Below, piece after piece: positions 16,471-24,750 of a DNA stretch of 64,000 nt. The translations under genes were made by a program, and so were the position numbers. Source of the DNA: Methylobacterium sp. 17Sr1-1 (GTDB lineage Bacteria; Pseudomonadota; Alphaproteobacteria; Rhizobiales; Beijerinckiaceae). How positions within the stretch are numbered: position 1 is the first letter of the stretch; each line of letters begins with the position of its first letter. The stretch covers positions 1,654,001-1,718,000 of the forward strand of contig NZ_CP029552.1 in the NCBI RefSeq assembly GCF_003173775.1. The letters are read 5' to 3'. The notes beneath the pieces were generated by a model. That model saw nothing but the letters and a program-made list of their open reading frames with translations. It had not been told where the DNA came from and made no database searches.

Positions 16471-17003
16471 CGAATCGCTCCCTTGTCGTCGGCGGAGTCG
16501 ATCCCGATCGCCTCCAGGAACCGCGACACCATGTTGTAGGCGCCGATCGTGGCGGTGAGCTCGACGATCGCCCGCGGGTCGAAATGCTCGCGCAACGCCG
16601 CGAAGATCGCGGGCGCGACGTGGATGTCTTTCGTCATCGCGTCGCAATAGGCCAGGACCGCCCGCTCGCGCGGAGGAAACACCTCCGCCCCCTGCCAGTC
16701 CGGCAGGGCGTCGAGCTGGGCCTGCGACACGCCCTCGCGGAGCGCGATCGGCACGTGCTGCTCGGCCTCGTAGCGGGCGCCGTTCAGGTGCGCGACCTGC
16801 ACGATCACCAATTCGCGCAGGTCGCCGGGCAGGTCGCATCGCTGCCGGATCGCGGTCAGGAAGGCGAGCCAGCCCTCGGCGACCGGCGGGCTGTGCAGCA
16901 GCATCGCGTAGAGGTGCAGGATCTCGCCCCGCTCGGCCACGATCCGCTCGGCGAGCGGGGCCGTCTCGGGCCGGGTGGTGTCGGCATAGGGGATGCGGGC
17001 CAT
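16467..17003 (-). CDS. Carboxymuconolactone decarboxylase / AhpD-like family protein
   Basis: A 178-residue all-helical protein of the CMD/AhpD superfamily with LPGDLRELVIVQVAHLNGARYEAEQHVPIA and PPRERAVLAYCDAM. The AhpD CxxC pair is absent in the core (the aligned region is LNGARYE), so peroxidase-partner activity is unlikely and a decarboxylase or hydrolase-like role is more plausible. First gene of a coupled pair with the hydroxyacid dehydrogenase. Confidence 0.82.
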   Translation of the reverse strand: MARIPYADTTRPETAPLAERIVAERGEILHLYAMLLHSPPVAEGWLAFLTAIRQRCDLPGDLRELVIVQVAHLNGARYEAEQHVPIALREGVSQAQLDALPDWQGAEVFPPRERAVLAYCDAMTKDIHVAPAIFAALREHFDPRAIVELTATIGAYNMVSRFLEAIGIDSADDKGAIR

Positions 17004-17142
17004 TCTCGTCGTCTCCTCCTTAGGTCTCCGGCATCGGTACACCAGGAACCGCGCGCGGCGCAGGGGTGAACCGGGAATGGGGAACCCGCGCGGGCTTCGC
17101 GGTTCGATACGCGGGGCAGCCGGCCCGGGGGCTTGAGCGGGG

Positions 17143-18405
17143 ATGGACGCGATGAACCAGGGACCGCCGAGCCTGCACCGGTCGCGCTGGCGGTTCTGCC
17201 TGTTCACCCTGCTCTACCTCTACCAGGGCGTCGTCGCCGGCTTCGGCCTCACGGCGCTCGCCAACCACTTCGCCGCGTCGGGCGCCTCCACGGCGGAGGT
17301 CGGCCGCCATCTCGCGCTGGTCGGCCTGCCCTGGGTGCTGCAGCCGCTGCTCTGGGGCCCGGTGATCGACCGCGGGACGCCCCACCGCATGGGGCCGCGC
17401 CGGGCCTGGCTGGCCCTCGCCCTCCTCGGGGCGCAGGCGAGCCTCGCCGGCCTGCTCCTCCTCGGCGCGCAAGCGGGCCTGACCGCGATCAGCCTCGTCC
17501 TCGCCCTGCACAGCCTCGCCGCGTCGCTCGCCGACACCGCCACCGACCGCATGATCGCCGGCAGCGTGCCGACGGAGGAGCTGGGGCGCACCAGCGCGGC
17601 GACCCGGGCCGGCTTCGTCATCGGCAGCGCCGCCGGGAGCGCGGTCTTCGCCTGGATCCTGGCGGCGCACGGCTTTGCGCCGGCGGCGGGCGCCCTCCTC
17701 GGCCTGACGACGCCGCTCGCCCTCGCGGCCTCCCTCGTGCGCGAGAATCCGGGCGACGCGCTCCTCTGCCTGCGAGGGTTCGCCCCGCGGCAGCGGCCGG
17801 CCCCGGGGGGCTTCGCCTTCGCGCAAAAACTCCTCGCGGCGTTCCGGCGGCGCGACGCGGCGCTCCTGCTGGCGATGTGCTTCGCGATCGATCTCGGGCT
17901 CGCGCTGTTCCAGGTGCCGTTCGCCGTCGCGCTGGTGCAGGTCCATGGCTGGGACGCGGAGGGTCTCTCGCGCCTGCAGGCGCTGCTCGCGCTCCTCGGC
18001 GGCACCCTCGGGGCGGCGGGGATCGGCGCTGCCGTCGACCGGATCGGGCCGGGGCGGGCCCTGCGCCTCCTCCTTCTCGCCTGCGCGGCGGCGTTCGCGG
18101 CGGCGGGCGCGCTGATCGCGGCCGGGCTGGAGGCCGCAGCGGGCCCGGTCATCCTGGGCCTCGCCAGCGTGGTGCCGGCGCTGCTCTACGTCGCGCTGCA
18201 GCCGGCGGTGCTGCTGGCGAGCCGCGCCGGCGGCGCCGCGGCGACGCAGTTCCAGATCTACATGGCGGCGATGAATCTCGGCGACGTCACCGGCGCGGCC
18301 CTTGCCGGCCCGCTGGCCGCGGTGCTCGCCTCGACGCTGGTCGCGTTCGGCGTCGCGGGCCTGTTCCTGGTTTGCGCGCGGGTCGCGCCGGGAGGGGAAA
18401 AGTAG
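17143..18405 (+). CDS. MFS transporter
   Basis: A 420-residue inner-membrane protein with about 12 hydrophobic spans. The sequence resembles the AmpG/PAT-like branch, with TDRMIAGSVPTEELGRTSAATRAGFVIGS in the middle loop. Start choices are ATG 17143 and ATG 17152. It is divergent from the decarboxylase-like gene. Substrate unknown. Confidence 0.85.
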   Translation: MDAMNQGPPSLHRSRWRFCLFTLLYLYQGVVAGFGLTALANHFAASGASTAEVGRHLALVGLPWVLQPLLWGPVIDRGTPHRMGPRRAWLALALLGAQASLAGLLLLGAQAGLTAISLVLALHSLAASLADTATDRMIAGSVPTEELGRTSAATRAGFVIGSAAGSAVFAWILAAHGFAPAAGALLGLTTPLALAASLVRENPGDALLCLRGFAPRQRPAPGGFAFAQKLLAAFRRRDAALLLAMCFAIDLGLALFQVPFAVALVQVHGWDAEGLSRLQALLALLGGTLGAAGIGAAVDRIGPGRALRLLLLACAAAFAAAGALIAAGLEAAAGPVILGLASVVPALLYVALQPAVLLASRAGGAAATQFQIYMAAMNLGDVTGAALAGPLAAVLASTLVAFGVAGLFLVCARVAPGGEK

Positions 18406-18553
18406 TCCCGCAGCGCCGAGTCGGACAGGCGGCCGGCGCGAGCCGGAAAGCTCCTCGTCCCTGCGTCCGATCGTCGAGCTTGACGATCCCGGCCGCGTGC
18501 CCCCTTCTGCCCCGACAACGAGACCGATCGGCAAGATCGGTCGGGAGGAGACC

Positions 18554-19762
18554 ATGATGCCCATGAAGCGGTTGCTTCTATCCGCCGGCTGCCTCGTGCT
18601 GTCGGCGCTGCCCGCCCTGGCTCAGACCAAGGTCAAGATCGGCGTCCTGAACGACATGTCGGGCGTCTACTCGGATATCGGCGGCAAGGGCTCGGTCGTC
18701 GCGGCGCAGCTGGCGGCGGAGGACTTCGCGGCGATCAGCAAGGACGTCACCGTCGAGATCGTCTCGGCCGATCACCAGAACAAGCCGGATATCGGCGCCG
18801 GCGTCGCCCGGCAATGGTACGACCGCGACGGCGTCGACGCCATCTTCGACGTGCCGACCTCGTCGGTCGCCCTCGCGGTGAGCCAGGTCACGCGCGAGAA
18901 GAACAAGATCTTCATCGATTCGGGCGCCGGCACCACCGACCTGACCGGGTCGCAATGCTCGCCCAACACGATCCACTGGACCTACGACACCTACGCGCTG
19001 GCGAACGGCACCGGCGGCGCCATGGTCAAGCGCGGCGGCGACAGCTGGTTCTTCCTGACGGCGGATTACGCCTTCGGGCAGTCGCTCCAGAGCGAGACCG
19101 CCGCCGTCGTCACCCGCAGCGGCGGCAAGGTCCTCGGCTCGGCCAAGGTGCCGTTCCCGGCGAGCGACTTCTCGTCCTTCCTGATCCAGGCGCAGGGGTC
19201 CGGCGCCAAGGTGATCGGGCTGGCGAATGCCGGCGGCGACACGATCAACGCCGTCAAGCAGGCGCACGAGTTCGGCATCACCGAGGGCGGGCAGAAGCTC
19301 GCGGCGCTCCTGTTCTACGCCCAGGACGCCAAGGCGCTCGGCCTCGAGACCGCCAAGGGGCTGGTGCTGACGGAAGCCTTCTACTGGGACCTGAACGACG
19401 GGACCCGGGCCTTCTCGGAGCGCTTCGCCAAGCGGGCGAACGGCAACATGCCGAGCATGAACCAGGCCGGCGTCTATGGCGGGCTGATGCACTACCTGAA
19501 GGCGGTCGCGGCGACGAAGTCGAAGGACGCGAAGGTCGTGATGGAGTGGATGAAGGCCAACCCGACCGACGATCCGCTGTTCGGCAAGGGGCTGGTCCGG
19601 GCCGACGGCCGCACGATCCACGACATGTACCTGTTCGAGGTCAAGAAGCCGTCCGAATCGAAGGGCCCCTGGGACGTCTACAACAAGCTCGCCACGATCC
19701 CCGGCGAGCAGGCCTTCAAGCCGATGAACCAGGGCGGCTGCCCGCTGGTGGGCAAGAGCTGA
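18554..19762 (+). CDS. Branched-chain amino-acid/urea-type ABC substrate-binding protein (orphan)
   Basis: A 402-residue periplasmic binding protein with a signal peptide (MKRLLLSAGCLVLSALPALA) and the type I fold start VKIGVLNDMSGVYSDIGGKG. It carries DLTGSQCSPNTIHWTYDTYA and ADYAFGQSLQ, as in LivJ/AmiC-type proteins. GGGAGGAG lies just before the ATG. No permease or ATPase gene is next to it, so it either serves a transporter encoded elsewhere or works as a sensor component. Confidence 0.9.
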   Translation: MMPMKRLLLSAGCLVLSALPALAQTKVKIGVLNDMSGVYSDIGGKGSVVAAQLAAEDFAAISKDVTVEIVSADHQNKPDIGAGVARQWYDRDGVDAIFDVPTSSVALAVSQVTREKNKIFIDSGAGTTDLTGSQCSPNTIHWTYDTYALANGTGGAMVKRGGDSWFFLTADYAFGQSLQSETAAVVTRSGGKVLGSAKVPFPASDFSSFLIQAQGSGAKVIGLANAGGDTINAVKQAHEFGITEGGQKLAALLFYAQDAKALGLETAKGLVLTEAFYWDLNDGTRAFSERFAKRANGNMPSMNQAGVYGGLMHYLKAVAATKSKDAKVVMEWMKANPTDDPLFGKGLVRADGRTIHDMYLFEVKKPSESKGPWDVYNKLATIPGEQAFKPMNQGGCPLVGKS

Positions 19763-19794
19763 GAGCCGGTCCGGTCGGTTCCGAACGCCTCCGC

Positions 19795-19830
19795 GTCAGT
19801 CAGGGGCCGCGCAGCGGAGCCGGGACTGAC
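19795..19830. repeat. Single-arm relic of the intergenic palindrome
   Basis: The left-arm hairpin core GGGGCCGCGCAGCGGAGCC is present but flanked by GTCAGTC and GACTGAC in place of the usual GTCATTCC/GGAATGAC. The flanks still pair with each other, so the stem is kept while the sequence has changed. Confidence 0.6.
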
Positions 19831-19927
19831 GCCGGGAGCCCCGAGACCGTCGAGCAGGTGCCGGGATCGGGCGCAGGCGGGACGCGCGAGGCCCGCTCGC
19901 GCTCCGTGACGCTCCGGGACTGCACAT

Positions 19928-20557
19928 CTAGTGGGCGAGCTTGCCCAGCTCCCGGCCGAGTTCCAGGAGGATCATGTCCACGAGGCGGAGCAGGAAGGGC
20001 TTGCGCGCCGTCGCGATCACCTCGCGCGCCGAGATGCACAGCTCGGCCGCCCGGTCGAGCGGATGCATGTCCGGGAGATGCATGTCCGGGAGATCCTGGG
20101 CGACCGAAGGAGCCTGGCCGTCGAGCTTGCTGTTCGTGATGTCGACGATGATGCCGCGCGCCCGCATCGGGCGCCCCTGCGCATCGTGATAATAGCGGGC
20201 GCGGACCAGGGCCCACTTCTCGACCCCCTCCTCCGGCTGCGTCCGATACTCGGCGACCAGGACGCCCGTTCCCTGCATCGCGCCCCGGATGGCGTCGTTC
20301 ATCCAGTCGCGGTCGCCCGGATGATGTCCGGATACGAACATATCGAGGCTGAAGCCCGAATGGCTGGCCGATGCGGAGTCGATCCCATACAGACTTGCGA
20401 CGATGTCGTCGCAATAGATCCGGTCGTTCGGTATATCCCAGTCCCAGCTGCCGACCGCTTGCGGGATATCGACGAAACGCGGCCGCAATGCCTCTTTGGT
20501 AAGCAATCTTCCCGATGCGCCCATGTGGCCCCCGTGCCGGCGAGAACGATCGATCAT
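19928..20557 (-). CDS. PAS-domain protein of unknown role
   Basis: A 209-residue soluble protein. Residues 30-145 form a PAS_3-type fold (VGSWDWDIPNDRIYCDDIVASLYGI, EYRTQPEEGVEKWALVRARYYHDAQGRP, RGIIVDITNSK). There is no kinase, GGDEF or HTH output domain; the C-terminus is helical. A 15-bp tandem duplication (20062-20091) adds a second LPDMH unit in the linker. It may be a stand-alone sensor acting through a partner. Confidence 0.7.
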   Translation of the reverse strand: MIDRSRRHGGHMGASGRLLTKEALRPRFVDIPQAVGSWDWDIPNDRIYCDDIVASLYGIDSASASHSGFSLDMFVSGHHPGDRDWMNDAIRGAMQGTGVLVAEYRTQPEEGVEKWALVRARYYHDAQGRPMRARGIIVDITNSKLDGQAPSVAQDLPDMHLPDMHPLDRAAELCISAREVIATARKPFLLRLVDMILLELGRELGKLAH

Positions 20558-21085
20558 TCAGGATTCCCCTGAATATACCGCCAATGGGTGGGTGTCTTCA
20601 AATTTTTATCTGTGGCAAGAGACGCAAGCGCTGCCGATAATTCAAAATATATTGGAATTCTGGCGCGATTTGGCGCACGGTGAGTTAGGCGTGCTGATGC
20701 TGAGGACGATGCACAACTATCTGGTGTGCTAGCATTTGGCGTACAGCCATCGAAGCGTTGCGAATGCAACCATAGGATTTGTCAGTCGCAACATGCGTCT
20801 GATCAGGTTGCGTGCCGGCCAGATCATGACGGGATTTTACGCCCCAGACGATCGGCGTGCGCGCTGCCGGTGCAAGTCGATCGAAGCCGGCGAGGATTGT
20901 CGCGGTGAGGAGAGCAGGACCACCATGATCGTTCGATCAACTGTCCAGTGGTCCTGATCGTCTGCGAAAATCGGTCGTCTCCGGTCAACGAAAGTCGATG
21001 TCCTGGCTCTGGTCTCTGCGTCCGCCGCGAGCAACGGCGCAGATGCGGCAGGGCGCGCGGCGGCGCCCCGCCCGGCTCGCGCCCG
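20558..21085. other. 528-bp gap without a gene
   Basis: The part from about 20570 to 20760 is clearly AT-richer than the surroundings and holds no convincing gene. Near the right end a nested stem-loop (20915-20956) has arms CAGGACCAC and GTGGTCCTG around GATCGTTCGATC; it lies some 130 bp past the end of the Hint gene and may terminate it. Nothing else recognised. Confidence 0.5.
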
Positions 21086-22507
21086 TCAGGCGGCGAGAGC
21101 GCGGCTCTCCGTCGCGGCCCTGGCGGAGGCCGGCGACGCGTAGACGCCGTCGCCGGCCCAGTGGCTCGCGGACACCAGCGCGACCTCGAGCGTCACCTCA
21201 CCCCGCGCCCCGGCCCACAGGGCGGCCGGCAGCACGGCGGAGCCATCCGTCCAGCGCCAGAGGTCGCCGGCCTGCCCCTGCACGAAGCTGAAGCCGGCCG
21301 CGAGGGCCGGGTCGTCGAGCGCGACGTCGCGGGAGAAGCCCAGCCCGTCGCGCACCGACAGTCCCCGCAGCGGCACGCCGAGGCGGCGCCGGTCGCCCGT
21401 CGTCGCGTCGAGCAGGTAGGGGGTGTAGGTGCGCGACATCAGGTGCAGGCTGCGCGTCCCGGCGGGGAGCGCGAAGCGGGCGACGTCCCCGCTCACGACC
21501 GGCCGGATTACCGCGCCGTCCGCCACGAGGTGCAGGTCGGGATCGCTGGTGATGGTCCAGCCGAGCGCGGCCGCCCGGGTGGCGAGCTGGGCGCGCACCG
21601 CTGCGACGAGCGCGCCGCCCTGCACCAGGGGGCGGCAGAAATCGGCGTGGCTGCGGGGTGCGAAGTCGGGGTGGAGCGTCACCGGGTCGCTGCCGTTCTC
21701 GAAGCCGGAGCGCACGCCGGTATCGAGGAAGCTCTCGGCGGGCAGCCCCTCGGCGAGGAGGACGTCGTGGCTGTCGAGCTCGACGTGCCAGTAGGTAACC
21801 TCGTCCACCGGCACCTGGGCGATGGTGGCGCCGTTCACCAGGTGCTTGATCGGGATCAGCACCTCCGCGACGACGCTCACGCAGACGGCATGGTCCGGCG
21901 AGAGCCAGACGTCCCGCTGCGGCAGGCCGTCGCCGAAGGCGCCGGCCAGGACCCGCACCGGCCAGACGGCGTGGGGGTCGCGGTGCCGGTCGCAGGCGAC
22001 CCGGCGGCGGCCGATCCAGCGCACGGGACGGTGCGCGCCGGCGGCGGTCACCACGAGGTCGCCCTCCGCCAGCGCCTCGACCGGGACGTCGCCCTCCGAG
22101 GTGCGAATCAGCGTGCCGGTGGCAAAGCACGGGGTGTTCGGCCCGACCGGCGCGGTCACGTTGGCGGTGGTGACCGGGGTCACCACGCCGAGGGCCGGCG
22201 CCGCAACGCCGGACACGCCGATCGTCACCGGCGTGGCCAATCCGCCGCCGGTTACGTTGAAGTAATAGACGTAGTCGTCGTTGTCGGCCGCGCTGTAGCC
22301 GAGATAGGTTCCCGTCGCCCCTACCGTCGTCACGCCGCCGACGTTGAGATTGACGCCAACCGTCGAGTTCGGCTGATCGATGCTTCCATTGATCGTGACG
22401 GGAGTCGCGCCGGAGAGAAGGTTCGTTCCAGTGAACCCCCCGAGTGCATAGATGCCGGTTGTCGCCTGACTGGCGTTGAAGACTGTGTTGTCGAAGGTGA
22501 CGGCCAC
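21086..22507 (-). CDS. Hint (Hedgehog/intein) domain protein 1
   Basis: A 473-residue protein. Residues 1-135 are rich in Thr, Val, Gly and Asn (TGIYALGGFTGTNLLSGATP and similar), like secreted or surface repeats. A Hint_2-type domain then starts with Cys at CFATGTLIRTSEGDVPVEALAEGDLV and continues through WIGRRRVACDRH, RDVWLSPDHAV and TYWHVELDSHDVLLAEGLPAES. Hint domains cleave or splice proteins at that Cys; here the function is unproved. The C-terminal 190 residues are unique. No Sec signal is seen, so export would need another route (type I secretion is typical for such proteins). It is divergent from a glycan cluster, so it may be a surface protein handled by it. Confidence 0.83.
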   Translation of the reverse strand: MAVTFDNTVFNASQATTGIYALGGFTGTNLLSGATPVTINGSIDQPNSTVGVNLNVGGVTTVGATGTYLGYSAADNDDYVYYFNVTGGGLATPVTIGVSGVAAPALGVVTPVTTANVTAPVGPNTPCFATGTLIRTSEGDVPVEALAEGDLVVTAAGAHRPVRWIGRRRVACDRHRDPHAVWPVRVLAGAFGDGLPQRDVWLSPDHAVCVSVVAEVLIPIKHLVNGATIAQVPVDEVTYWHVELDSHDVLLAEGLPAESFLDTGVRSGFENGSDPVTLHPDFAPRSHADFCRPLVQGGALVAAVRAQLATRAAALGWTITSDPDLHLVADGAVIRPVVSGDVARFALPAGTRSLHLMSRTYTPYLLDATTGDRRRLGVPLRGLSVRDGLGFSRDVALDDPALAAGFSFVQGQAGDLWRWTDGSAVLPAALWAGARGEVTLEVALVSASHWAGDGVYASPASARAATESRALAA

Positions 22508-22850
22508 AGCAATTCCCCCATATGGTTGGCCCGACCATCAACACAACCCCGAGTTGAGGTGTCAAGCCGGGGATATGCAGCTTGGCGTTGTGATCTTGAT
22601 AAAAAATCGCGTGTTGCGAGCATGCCACAATCCTCTCGGGCGAGCGGTGGATCGCCAGAGGGCGATGGACGCGGCAGGGACCGTTGGGGCCGAGAAAGTT
22701 AAATCTGGGGTTGCGAAAAAATTTGTATGCAACCAACATAAGCCAACCCACCGATCCGGGCCGGGCAGACGCCGTCGCTTGAGCGCACGTCGCCGGACCC
22801 TGGTTTCGTACGAATAGTCTTCTGTCGAAGAGTTCATACAAGGAACTCGC
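22508..22850. other. 343-bp divergent intergenic region
   Basis: Holds the promoters of the Hint gene and the glycan cluster. AT-rich patches lie at 22595-22615 and 22700-22745. No repeat of the intergenic palindrome family and no clear operator was seen. Confidence 0.4.
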
Positions 22851-23537
22851 ATGTCCGCATTCGGTACAGAGACGGCCATCATCAGTCTCGGCGTGTCGTG
22901 CCAGACGGCGTGGCAGATCGATCGTCACGTCGATCTCCTGTCCGATCTGCTCGGCGAGCCGCTGGTGAAGGCGACCGGGCCGTTCGACTGGCTGATCATG
23001 CCGCCGGCGAGTTTCGCCAGCTGGATGGGCGCGGGCGGGCTTTTCCCCGACCACCCCGGGGAGATCGTAGTCCACCCGAATTTCTATTGGCCCCGGCACA
23101 ACCTGCATTTCTGGCACGAATTCACCCGGGACGACGTGGTCGCCCTCGACGAGACGTTCGCGCAGACGAAGATGAAATTCACCTACCTGCTCGACAGGTT
23201 CTCGGGGCTGAAGACCTTTCGGCGCTGCCTGATCTTCGTCTCGAACACCCAGTCGAACCTCGACGAGGTGGTGCGCGTCTCGCCGACGATGAATTTCCAT
23301 TTCGGCCGCGAGGCGATGGCGGCGCTGACGCGGGCGGTGCAGGACACGATCGGACCGGCCGGCGAGGTCCATTTCGTCACCGACCGCGACGGGACGGGCG
23401 CCGATCCGGACCCCGCCTGCCGCGTCCACCGGCTCGATCACCACAACCCGCACGTGCTCGGCGACGACGCGGCCTGGGCGGCGGTCTTTCGCGCCGCCCT
23501 CCGCCCGCGGACGGCGTCTGACCGCGCGGCCGCCTGA
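22851..23537 (+). CDS. DUF1796 putative cysteine-peptidase-like protein
   Basis: A 228-residue protein with the DUF1796 marks: N-terminal IISLGVSCQTAWQID, then GPFDWLIMP, NFYWPRHNLHFWHEF and a late DHHNPHVLG. The family is annotated as papain-like because of a conserved Cys-His-Asp set (here Cys near residue 17 and histidines around 83-88), but no activity is proven. It is commonly found among glycosyltransferase genes, as here. First gene of the glycan cluster. Confidence 0.75.
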   Translation: MSAFGTETAIISLGVSCQTAWQIDRHVDLLSDLLGEPLVKATGPFDWLIMPPASFASWMGAGGLFPDHPGEIVVHPNFYWPRHNLHFWHEFTRDDVVALDETFAQTKMKFTYLLDRFSGLKTFRRCLIFVSNTQSNLDEVVRVSPTMNFHFGREAMAALTRAVQDTIGPAGEVHFVTDRDGTGADPDPACRVHRLDHHNPHVLGDDAAWAAVFRAALRPRTASDRAAA

Positions 23538-23602
23538 CGAGCCCTCCCCCCTCTGGACGTCGGACGACTGCTCTCCTCCCGCTCGGAACGGATGCCCTCC
23601 CC

Positions 23603-24640
23603 ATGATCGAGAGACCGCTCACCATCGTCGTCACCGGGACCGTCGAGGACCGGCTCAACACCAATGCGGCGATCAGGACCTACGTGGCGCGAGGCTTGCG
23701 CGATCTCGGATCGCACGCTGTGGTTGTAAAAGAGTTTGGCTGCGAGGCGCTGGCGGGTTTGCGCGGGGCCGACCGCGTGACGGCCGATCTGGTGCTGGCG
23801 GTGGGCGGCGTCGCGGTCGATGCGAGCAACCTGCGCAGCCTACGCCGATTCGCCGACCGGGCCGGTGCGGTCCTCGCCTTCTGGCTCCACGACGATCCCT
23901 ACGAGTTCGACTACGCCTTCCGCCTGCGCGGCATCGCCGACATCGTGTTCAGCACCGACCGCTGGGCGGCGATGCATTACGGCGACGTGCCGGCGGCGCA
24001 CCTGCCCCTGGCGGCCTGCCCGCACACCCATCTGCGGCCGGTCGATCGCTCGGCCCCGCGCGACCTCGCGCTGTTCTTCTGCGGCTACGCCTACCAGAAC
24101 CGCATCGATTTCCTGCGCGAGGGCGCCCCCCTGCTGCGGCGCCACCGCACCGCCGTGTCCGGGGACCAGTGGCCGCAGGACCTGCCCTTCGCCCGCAACG
24201 AGCGCCTGTCGCCCTCGGCCTTCGCCGAGACGGCATCGCGCGCCCTCCTCACCCTCAATATCGGCCGCGATCTCAGCATCGCCAATGCGCGCTACAACCT
24301 GGCGCCCTCGACGCCCGGCCCGCGGACCTTCGAGGTCGCCTTGATGGGCTCGGCGCAGCTCTTCGTCGCCGAGAGCCTGGAGGTGCTCGACTACTTCGAG
24401 CGCGACCGCGAGATCATCCTGATCGACGGCGCGCGCGACCTCGAAGGCTGGCTCGAACGGGCCCGCGACGAGCCCGACGCCCTCCTAGCCGTGGCGGCGC
24501 GCGCGCAGGAGCGGGCCCTCAGCGAGCACACCTATGCGCGGCGGGCCGAGACGCTGCTGGGAGAGCTGCGCCTGCTCGGCCTGATGCCGCGCCGCGCCTC
24601 AGCCCCGGGGGCGGTGCCCCTCGCGATCGCGGCCGAATAG
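23603..24640 (+). CDS. CgeB-like glycosyltransferase
   Basis: A 345-residue protein resembling the CgeB/GT1-like family: HDDPYEFDYAFRLRGIADIVFSTD, LPLAACPHTHLRP, and the C-terminal nucleotide-sugar region RTFEVALMGSAQLFVAESLEVLDYFERD. Start ATG 23603 follows a weak purine-rich site. It is a paralog of the N-terminal third of the next gene's product (both share DPYE...LPLAA). Sugar donor and acceptor unknown; cytoplasmic. Confidence 0.8.
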   Translation: MIERPLTIVVTGTVEDRLNTNAAIRTYVARGLRDLGSHAVVVKEFGCEALAGLRGADRVTADLVLAVGGVAVDASNLRSLRRFADRAGAVLAFWLHDDPYEFDYAFRLRGIADIVFSTDRWAAMHYGDVPAAHLPLAACPHTHLRPVDRSAPRDLALFFCGYAYQNRIDFLREGAPLLRRHRTAVSGDQWPQDLPFARNERLSPSAFAETASRALLTLNIGRDLSIANARYNLAPSTPGPRTFEVALMGSAQLFVAESLEVLDYFERDREIILIDGARDLEGWLERARDEPDALLAVAARAQERALSEHTYARRAETLLGELRLLGLMPRRASAPGAVPLAIAAE

Positions 24641-24750
24641 GCGGCGAGCCCGAAGCGACAAACCGAAGACGACGAACCGAAAACCGGCCGATCCGGCGCG
24701 GCAACGGGCGGGTGCAAGCCCCGTCCCGGCCGCCACACCATGGGCACGTC

